Shown in pieces: positions 55,841 through 64,000 of a DNA stretch of 64,000 nucleotides. How positions within the stretch are numbered: position 1 is the stretch's first letter; every line of letters begins with the position of its first letter. The stretch spans positions 63,540,311 to 63,604,310 of the forward strand of contig NC_081553.1 in assembly GCF_963082655.1 (NCBI RefSeq). The letters are read 5' to 3'. The position numbers and the translations under genes were made by a program. Below the pieces are notes generated by a model. That model saw only the letters and a program-made list of their open reading frames with translations. It made no database searches and was not told the DNA's origin. Source of the stretch: Stomoxys calcitrans. Lineage: Eukaryota; Arthropoda; Insecta; Diptera; Muscidae.

Positions 55841-55932
55841 TCCAGATAAAATAAAACTAAATTATATGAATATTGCAATGATCATATATACTACTATGCA
55901 TTCTAAAATAGTATAGAATAAATTAACAGAAA

Positions 55933-56400
55933 CAAGTAAAAGCGGCCGGGCCAAATCTTCTATACCATTCACCATGTATCGCATTTGTCAAGTTCTTTGA
56001 ATGACTTTTTCAATATATATATGAGCTATATCAAGTTATTGTCCTATATGGACTGTACCCTCCAGTGGCTCAGAGTGTTAAATTGGGCGATCGGTATATA
56101 TGGCAGTTATATCAGGCTATCAACCGATTTAGACCATACTTGGCACAGTTGCTGGAAGTCATTCCTCAACGATATGAGTAAATTTTCAGCCAAATCGGAT
56201 AAGAATTGCGCTCTCTAGAAGCCTAATCGGGAGATCAGTTTATATGGTGGCTATATCAGGTTATGGACTGATTTAGACAATACTTTGCACAGTTGTTGAA
56301 AGTCATTCCTCAGTGGTATGTGCAAAATTTCAGCAAAGTCAAATAAGAATTGCGCCCTCTAGAGGTTAAAGAAGTAAAGAGCCAAGTTCGGTTTATAAGT
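55933..56400 (-). repeat. Family B element, inverted (copy B12)
   Basis: Border acaagtaaaagcggccgggc and tataccattcaccatgtatc, then about three monomers. It breaks off where LINE-e begins. The terminal palindrome is shortened (gcggccgggccaaatctt). Confidence 0.82.
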
Positions 56401-57118
56401 AAACTGGTGATCAGGGCTATAACGACAAGGACCCTAAGGTCGTGCACAGTCTTGGAATGTAAGAAAGAGTTTAACGCCTTCTCTGAGAATGTCGTATTAT
56501 AGTAGAACGAAAGGACAGACGAATTTGCCGTAATGGGCATAGGACTGCCATCAGTAAACTTGAGGAATGTGCAACCTTTTGGGGCGATACAGTCCGAGTT
56601 AAGGGTATGGGAAACGAACACGCATGTAGGTAGCACTATATACCGTTTTACTCACTCATTGCTTTGGGACCGTGAAACAGTCGAGAGGACAACAAAACCC
56701 CCATGGGTGGGCGGATCCAGATCGTGTAAAGACGAGGCTATTACTGAATGGAAGGTGGACATTATGACCTTCGGTATCATAACGGATCACATAGGACTAC
56801 GGGCGTACTTATGCAGTAAAGATGCGCCGAGTGACAGCTTATGTAGGGCATGCGGCGAAGATAATGTGACGTTGGAAAAATTCCTTTGTCTATGCCTGGA
56901 TTTCGGCGGCTAACAGACTCCGGTACTTGTGTGCGGATACGATACGAGACTTAAACCGACTGAATAATGTGGTGAGCAGCACGAGATTCCGGAAAAAGTT
57001 TACTTCGGTGATACCTTTCGGATTAAGAGCGTACAACAAGCCGATTACAGAGACTTAGGTGTATGCCCATAGTGTCATGGTGCAGATTAGAATCCGTATC
57101 TACATTTCAAACTAACCT
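56401..57118 (+). mobile_element. RNase H-bearing LINE fragment (LINE-e)
   Basis: Starts inside RNase H (KLVIRAITTRTLRSCTVLEC), then KKEFNAFSEN, a small deletion, and an NERxD-type region in broken frames. Frame 56533-56913 reads GLPSVNLRNVQPFGAIQSEL, then KVDIMTFGIITDHIGLRAYL, then SLCRACGEDNVTLEKFLCLC, the cysteine-rich tail. It continues with a 3' UTR (acaacaagccgattacagag) and a degenerate AACCT end. Confidence 0.85.
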
Positions 57119-57254
57119 CACTTATTGTTTAACTCAAATATCCATTTGACGTCTAGACATTGAACGCTCAGAAAGTTTTTAAATAAACACTATTGACACA
57201 TGTGTGTAACAGATGCATGTAGATTGCCTATCCCATGCTATGGTCAGGCAATCT

Positions 57255-57350
57255 ACATTCTGCAGGCGGAAATACGGGAGATCACGGAATGCTTGAGATG
57301 GTGAGTGGGAACATCTTTATGGACAATAAACTGGTCATCAGGGCTATAAC
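57255..57350 (+). mobile_element. RNase H-bearing LINE, short shuffled fragment
   Basis: ctgcaggcggaaatacggga, tcacggaatgcttgagatgg, catctttatggacaataaac and tggtcatcagggctataac match successive RNase H blocks of LINE-b with internal deletions. The 5' boundary abuts a 13 bp inverted repeat (57217-57229 and 57246-57258). Confidence 0.75.
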
Positions 57351-57419
57351 AAAAAACAGCTTCATGTGATAGACCAAATAGAGCAAACTTTATCTAGAGC
57401 AGGGATATCGAAATCTATA

Positions 57420-59045
57420 TTTTAGTTCAATATTAATAAAGGTTTTGAATAAAATTTAAATTGATAAAATTTTCTCCAATTTCATAAAAATTTCGTCATC
57501 TTTCTCAAATCGTCCCATGCATTTATTCCACAGTTTAATTGTAGAACAATTCTTGTACAATAAAAATAATATTCAAATGATATTTGTTTGTATTCATTGT
57601 AGATTATACATATAGATAAATAAATAATTTAAACACAACTTATATTGATATTTAATTGTAAACCACAAGTCTGTGTATGTGAGTTAATAATAAATTTAAG
57701 CCAATTTAATGCTTACCCCTAATGTAATGCTTATTTTCATTTATATTAAATTATATATATTATATTTTTAAATATTAGTTTGTTTTCGCTTTATGTTAAG
57801 GTTACTTTAACTATATAGGTATATGTTGTAGGTAAAATTAAATAAATCAATTGTAATAAATTTTAAATAGTTTTGTTTTTTTTTTTGGTAATATATAGAT
57901 TATATGGTAAAACAAAAAACATTTAACATTGATATAATTAATATGTATGTTTTGTATGTATGTGTGTTACAATACAAGTTAGACGAGGACACAAATGAAA
58001 ACTTAATTACTTAACAAAATTAAACTATTATACCTTAATTTGTTCTTGGGACATTGCCCATATATATATTTTACAACACATTACACTTGTGTATGTAAGG
58101 GTGAGAGTGAGTGATTTAGAAACTACAACCTATTGACTAAGAAAAAAATCTAAGGATTAATACTCGTAATGTAAAATGGGGCTTTCTTGTTTTCTTCAAT
58201 GATCTTACTCGATTTTCTTTTCTTAGTTTGGAAAAAAGTATTGCTTACGAAAATTATTATTATTATTTGTTTTTTATGTAATACATTTTTATGTTGTTTC
58301 TTAGAGAGTATTTCTTTTTTTCTGAAAAAAGAAAAAAAAAATCATGTTGGTGTTATCTTCTTACATTTGTAAATGTGAATGGCAATTTTTTACAGATGTT
58401 TATGGGTTTTTATGATTATGATTTTAATAGCTTAGATTAAAATATGTTATGAATAAATTATTTAAACTTACAATCGCCTTAAGAGAAAAACTCATTTGTG
58501 TTGAATGATTGTTAGGTTCGTTTGGTTGGTTTTTTTCTCATAAAGTTGTGCTGGATCGTAGAAGAACTTAACGAAAATGCTATGAATAGTTTTCGTTATT
58601 TGTGACATTTGTGATGATACTGTATGATTTTTGTGTGTTAAGAGTTTTTAATGCTGACTGTTGTGGGGGTAGATGATGGTAATGATGAAGATACCAAATA
58701 TGAAATTGTTTTTATTATGTTTTAATGTATGCCCTGATTCCCTTTGAATTTCCTTAAGATCCAATATTGTACGTTTTTAACAATTAAGTTATTTATATTA
58801 TTTTGTGTTTTGCTTCCATTTGATAGATAATTTGGATTTTTCACTGAAGATATAAAAAACACCTGATAAATGTTGCTCCTAAAAGTATGCTAACCATTAC
58901 CTACATTCAATACAGCAATATTCAACTCGGACTGCTAATGTCGTTATCATATTCAATGTTGGTATTTTCTTCCGAAAATTTTAAATTTTTTTTTGGAGAA
59001 TGGTCGGAAGCGAATCTCAAATCTGTGTGTGTCAAACGACATCGC
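57420..59045. other. T-rich unique block 4
   Basis: AT-rich, T above A on the plus strand, with no interspersed repeat and no convincing frame. Confidence 0.55.
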
Positions 59046-59129
59046 GCGAAGGGTTGAATGATGTATAATTTTTGCAACGCCTAAAACATTTTACATCATA
59101 AAACAGCATAAAGTACATATCTTTGAGAG

Positions 59130-60188
59130 TATTCTAACATTGACACATGAAAGTGAAGTCATTCCGTGCCAAGTCAGTACTATACGGCGAATGACTCATC
59201 AAATCGATGTTTTGAGTGCTCATAAATGCAGTTGTTTGAGCCGATGTGTGAGAACTCGCTTTATCGGTGGTGAAGAGTGATGAGAGATCCGTCTTCGGCG
59301 ATTTGTTTTCATGATTTCTTAGAATGCAACTGGCAAACAAATGGTTGTGTCCACTCAGAATTGACTGTTCTGCGTTGTTATAGTTGAACGATTGCGACAT
59401 GTCCAGTTTTTCCGAAATAACAGGCGATCATTTGCTTGGAACTTGGAATTTGCTTGGAAGCCACCAACTTTTGTTGGTTTTGGCTCATCTTGGAACACCC
59501 ATACAGTTGACTGCTGTTTACTTTCGGGCTCATACGCGTAAATCCAAGATTCATCATCTGTCACTATGCCATAGAAGAGTTTCAAATCACAGCGATCGTA
59601 TTTTTGGAACATTTCTTTCGACCAATAGACACGAGCCTCTTTTTGAGCGATTGACAAATCTAACGCGAACAAATTTTTTTTTGACGCTTAAATGTTCATG
59701 CAATATTTTATGTATGCTGGTCCTACTAATGCCTAAGGTTGTCTCAATCTCACGATAGGTCACATGACGATCTTCAATATCAGTTGGCACACAACAACAA
59801 TGGTTTTTGGAACAGCAACTGATTTCGAACGACCTTTACGAAATTCATGTTGGAGTGAACTATTGTACGACCTCGGTTGAAGTCTCCATATCATCGATAA
59901 ACACTGGTCCTTGATGAAGCTTTATCGCCAAAAATTGAATTAAGTTCATCGCTACACTGTTGTTGAGTTAATACACGTCGAAAGTTGTAAAAAATAGTCA
60001 CAACTTTATTCCATTTTTTGGGCGACATGAATCTTTTAAGTTACTGTAAACTGCACAAATAGCGCTCGTATGTCAAAACGTTCTGAGTACGTATAACCTC
60101 AAAAATTTCAAGCTTTACGATAGAGCAGTCAGTTGGCATATTGCAACACAATGGTTGTCCAATACCGAAATAGAAAAGGCAACCCTCG
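59130..60188 (-). mobile_element. mariner-family transposon, 3'-truncated, antisense
   Basis: On the minus strand it begins at 60188 with cgagggttgccttttctatt, the same terminal repeat as the copy at 3323, preceded by TA (60189-60190 on plus). The matching right end is not recognisable near 59050-59130. It keeps the catalytic-region blocks that the 3323 copy has lost, while that copy keeps the right terminus lost here. Confidence 0.87.
59137..60028 (-). pseudogene. Broken mariner transposase, antisense
   Basis: ATG at 60028-60026 begins MSPKKWNKVVTIFYNFRRVL. Later frames give EDRHVTYREIETTLGISRTS (HTH), then VTDDESWIYAYEPESKQQST with the first catalytic Asp, then TDKASSHTSAQTTAFMSTQN and SHSPYSTDLARNDF. 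In the second block the usual HDNASSH text has become TDKASSH, and the third catalytic position is within LARNDF. Frame changes near 59600 and 59380 and the missing C-terminus make it inactive. Confidence 0.86.
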
Positions 60189-60190
60189 TA

Positions 60191-60538
60191 GAACCAAAAA
60201 AGCCACATTAAAACTTGCTATAGGCTTTTAAGGAGATCTTGCTTAGTTAGTTTAATATCTTACACTAATTCTGAGTTTAATACCTGTTCATAGAGGCATT
60301 GTGGCACCTGAAAGATGCAGAAGAATAAGCCAGAACAGTATCCTCTTTGAACAGGAATTTGCGCTGCAGCGGAGCAAAACGAGTAGAGCGACCGGAGCAG
60401 GTTTAAGATTAAAATACGTCCCACTTCAGGTAGTAAAAATTCCACTCAGTTAAGACAAAATTTGGACCACTCCTAATATCTTAACAAATTACTTAAATGA
60501 GTCACATTTTCACCGACATTGGCGACTTGAAACAGAAG
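60191..60538. other. No recognisable feature
   Basis: Unique sequence between the mariner and a family B copy. No coding frame. Confidence 0.45.
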
Positions 60539-60539
60539 A

Positions 60540-61525
60540 CAAGTAAAAGCGTGCTAAATTCGGCCGGGCGGAATCTTGGGTACACACCACCATGGATTCC
60601 GTTAAAAATATACCCTATTAACTGAGTTTGTATGATATTGGTCTCAATTATAGTTTATATCGGATAAAACTTGGCACGGGTGTTGTAAGACGTAAGATAG
60701 GTTTTTGGGTCAAACTTCAGCCAAATCAGGTGAACATTTAGGCTTCTAAGGGCACAAGAAGTCAAATCCGTGAATCGGTTTATGTGGGGGCTACAGCTGC
60801 TTATAGACCGATTCGAATGATACTTGGTATGGATGTTGAAAGTCATAACACAAGTCTTTGTTCTAAACTTCAGCCAAATCGAATGAAAATTGAGGCTTCT
60901 AAGGGCTCTAAAAATCAAATCCGGGGATTGGTTTATATGGGGGTTAATCTATTTATAGACCGATTCTGATCATACTTGGTATGAATGTTGAAAGTCATAA
61001 CACAAGTCTTTGTTCCAAATTTTAGCAAAATAGGATGAAAATTGAGCCAAACTTGAGACTTCTAAGGGTTCAAGAAGGCAAATCCGGGGATCGAATTATG
61101 TGGGGGCTACCTCTGTTTACAGGCCGATTTGGATAATACTTGGCATGGATGTTAAAAGCCACAACATAAGTCTTTGTTCCAACTTTCAACCAAATCAGAT
61201 GAAAATTCTAAGGGCTCTATAATTCAAATCTGGGGATCGGTTTATATGGGGGCTATATCCAAATCTGAACCGATACGGCCCATTTGCAATCCCCAACGAC
61301 CTACATCAATAAGAAGTATCTGTGCAAAATTTCAAGCGGCTAGCTTTAGGCATTCGACCGCTTTTGTGATTTTGACAGACGTACGGACATGGCTAGTTCG
61401 GCTCAGAAGCTCGAGACGATCCAGAATATATGTATACTTTATGGGGTCTTTGATCAATATTTCGAGGTGTTAAACGGAATGACTAAATTAGTATATCCCA
61501 ATCCTATGGTGGTGGGTATAAAAAG
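60540..61525 (-). repeat. Family B element, full length, inverted (copy B13)
   Basis: Border acaagtaaaagcgtgctaaa, ttcggccgggcggaa, acaccaccatggattcc. About four diverged monomers with tatgtgggggctac-type text, the inverted leader (catggctagttcggctcaga, atatttcgaggtgtta), and the end tatcccaatcctatggtggt / gggtata follow. Confidence 0.88.
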
Positions 61526-62690
61526 TTCATAAAGGTCTCCTATATCCTAATGCACCTGATCTGTCAACAATGACGGAATGCTCAAAGCTAGTCGCTTTGG
61601 TAATTAGCCAATTTACAGAATACCTAAAGTCACTCAAACTTCAATATGTTATAAAGAAGAGCAGACAATTAAATATTTTCTCTGTTTATGTTCAGCATTA
61701 ATACAATCTAGGCTTAAAACTTTAGATTGACCATACCAAACTCAAGAATGCCAAAGAAATAAGTCTGGGACATCTTGTAAAATACCTCTACTCATGAGGC
61801 TGAATATAGAACTCCAAAAGAATAACAAACTGCACATCACAAGTTTGGTTATCAGTACGATGTATTAGCTGTCATATTAATAAACCAATATTAATCACTG
61901 TTGACCAGAAACGATGTTATTAGGGTGGTGAAACTGCATTAATAAAGTTGCAAATCAAGATTACGATCAAGATCCTGATTTGGTCATCAGGCAGTAATAA
62001 TTGAAGACTATAAGATATTCTCTAATAGTCAATAATACTTTTCAGCCAAAGATAAATCATTCTTTAAGAATGGTATAATCAAATGATAATTCTTTCTATG
62101 AAATTGGTATTAAAATGAACCGGGACAATGGTGGTATTCTTCCATATTGTAAAATGAAAGTCTATTTTTGACCAGAACTAGATTTTTCTTCAAAAATGGT
62201 ATTAAAATACTATAAGAAGGGACAATCCCTGTATTGATCTGCATGGTGAAGATCAATACAGGGATTGTGGATTTTTTTTAATTTTTCCTTTCTACAATAA
62301 TGGTATGAAATGTTATAGAAGCGGAATAATGACCGTATTGGTCCTTATAGGAATCATATTGCCTTAAGGATATTCTTGGGAACGGACTCCATTTTAATAT
62401 TTTTATATGAGACTTATAAGACTTAAATGATGTAAGTGTAGTTGTTTTGTTAAATTGTATGTTCCAATGATGTATAAATTTATTGATGTAAATCATAGAC
62501 AACTTAAAGATGTATATATAGGTGATGTTGGATTAAACATAGAGATGAGATGAAACACAGGCTATATCTTCTAGACATCAAGCTCAAGGATGATTGTGTA
62601 ACGATGCTGTATGATGAACAATGAGACTTTGTGATAATGCTTGAACGATTGAATGCTATGATAGTTGTTATGATAGCCATGGATGGTGGT
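61526..62690. other. Unassigned sequence containing a perfect hairpin
   Basis: AT-rich sequence without coding frames. It contains the exact 19 bp inverted repeat at 62222-62268. Confidence 0.45.
62222..62268. repeat. Perfect 19 bp inverted repeat with 9 bp loop
   Basis: acaatccctgtattgatct (62222-62240), loop gcatggtga, agatcaatacagggattgt (62250-62268). There are no mismatches. The stem is too short for a typical microRNA precursor and no target duplication is visible. Confidence 0.85.
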
Positions 62691-64000
62691 AACATTATGT
62701 TGTGTATGTATGGGTTTGTGTGTTTTTTGTTATGATTTTTTGTTTATTATTATTTATGCAGCTATACAAACAAAGTTTTCATTTATTAAAACACAACTTC
62801 ACTAAAACCCGTGTGATAGTTTTTTCAATTTTTTCCAAAAATTTCTTTTCATTGTCTCATAAAACGTCTCTTATAAATCTCTTATGATCATAGTGAGTTG
62901 CAAATGCATTTCATTTGCTACAATTTGTTGTTGCCTACACATTCTTGTTTTATTGTTGTTTCTTTGATATTTTGAGTTTGTGTGTGTGTGTGTTTGTTTG
63001 GCAGTAGATTAGTTGATAGTTGGTGATAAAAAATTGTTTTAAATACAAATTTTGCTAAATTGAGGTATTTAGGTTATATTCATCAATCTTTTGTTTGTCA
63101 TCGTTTTGTTTTGTTTTTTTTTTATATACTTTTCGCTAAATGAGGTAGTAATATTTCATTATATAATGCAATTTTTCACTCACTTATGGAAAAATAATAA
63201 TAATTTTTCTTATTAACTTCCTTGGTTAAAGTTTTGGAAGTCCTAGTTGGCTTTCTTGGTTTTTGTGTTCTTTGGGTGTTCTTTTTCGTCCTTAAGCTTA
63301 GCATAACTTAACATTTTTTTTACTCAAAGTTCATAGTTCATCACAATCATAGCGCTTGGGGTTTTGCCTTTTGTTTTGTTTTGGGGTAAGGGTGTTGTAT
63401 AGAAAAAAAAACATTTTTATAAAATGTTGTTTTTTTTTGAGTTTATGGCATCGGAGGTTATGGTTTGAGGGAGATTTGTTTGTTTTGGTTTTTTTATTCA
63501 TCCAGGATTCATCACACTTTTGCCTTTTTAAGTTTTTTTGTTGTTTATTGTTAGACTTACAGACTAAACACTTAAACCAGTCTTCATAGTTTGCTTTAAA
63601 CTCATGTTTTCTTTGTAGTTTTTGTTTTCCTTTTTGGGGGGAGGGAGGGAGGCAGGGGAAAGCCTTTTTTGGGGGCAAAAATCATTCTTAACCATTCTCT
63701 CACTTTCATCACAAAATGTTCTTTGAGGAGTTTATTTTTAATTATGGTTTTGAACCAGTCACATCTTTAGATTGTTTGTTTTTTCTAATAATACCTTAAT
63801 AAGTGTTTTTTTTCTTGGTTTTAGTCACTACTGGCTATTTATATCTATTATATAAATGATTAATAAAATTGTTGTTTTTTTTTGGTATTCTTAATAAAAT
63901 ACACACATAAATATTTTGTTTTTGTTAGTTTTTAAAGAATAAAAAAAATATTTTTAGCTTAAAAAAAAACTAAATGTTAAAGTTTTTTTTTAATTTAAGA
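62691..64000. other. T-rich unique block 5
   Basis: AT-rich, T above A on plus, with TG runs (near 62980) and G-broken T-runs. The 115-codon minus frame at 63331-63678 is Lys/Asn/Gln-rich, as expected from translating an A-rich strand, and is not considered a gene. Confidence 0.55.

Noticed and set aside
63331..63678. 115-codon minus frame rich in Lys, Asn and Gln
   Set aside because: Expected from translating an A-rich strand of a T-skewed block; no domain and no gene-like codon use.

Overview
This window looks like non-coding chromosomal DNA from a true fly, probably a calyptrate (muscid-like) fly. It is AT-rich, has no operons or dense genes, and is packed with decayed insect transposable elements. 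These are mariner and Tc3-like DNA transposons, a non-LTR retrotransposon family with a terminal RNase H domain, a Penelope-like retroelement, tRNA-headed SINE-like repeats, and families of short interspersed elements built from ~150 bp monomers. The placement in flies rests on my recollection of similar monomers in muscid-type genomes and was not checked by search. No rRNA, true tRNA, CRISPR or bacterial gene was found. Layout: 1-10.9 kb holds two interspersed repeat families (A, with G-rich monomers; B, with 150-153 bp monomers), SINE-like copies, a Tc3-like transposase fragment, and a mariner (3323-4353) inserted into an antisense LINE ORF1. 12.1-14.6 kb holds an antisense LINE copy, a 607 bp foldback element and an AGT-rich microsatellite. 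15-23.4 kb holds more B copies, the one reading frame that resembles a host-gene exon (16955-17254), a 1.6 kb A/T low-complexity tract, a cluster of tRNA-headed family C repeats, and a long near-bulge-free hairpin (23031-23120) that is the best new-gene candidate in the window. 24-30.3 kb holds an antisense Penelope-like element and the longest LINE copy (26875-29904). 31-40.5 kb holds more B and D elements, a nested retro-insertion, a 159 bp mariner-type MITE and further LINE remnants. From 40.5 kb to the end, five AT-rich blocks with T well above A on the + strand are separated by clusters of transposable elements. They look like one ancient unique region, an intron or long UTR, that has been repeatedly invaded. 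The main LINE family is represented by at least six fragments. Together they give its plan: ORF1 with CCHC zinc knuckles, an ATGA overlap to ORF2, an endonuclease (deleted here), a reverse transcriptase with a YADD box, an RNase H with D-E-D-D residues, a cysteine-rich tail, and a 3' end in AACCT repeats. All coding copies are broken by frameshifts, stops or deletions. Nothing here looks like an active element, and the elements do not work together as a pathway. The layering of insertions (mariner in LINE, SINE in LINE, retro-insert in B, foldback in microsatellite) gives a relative order of events.
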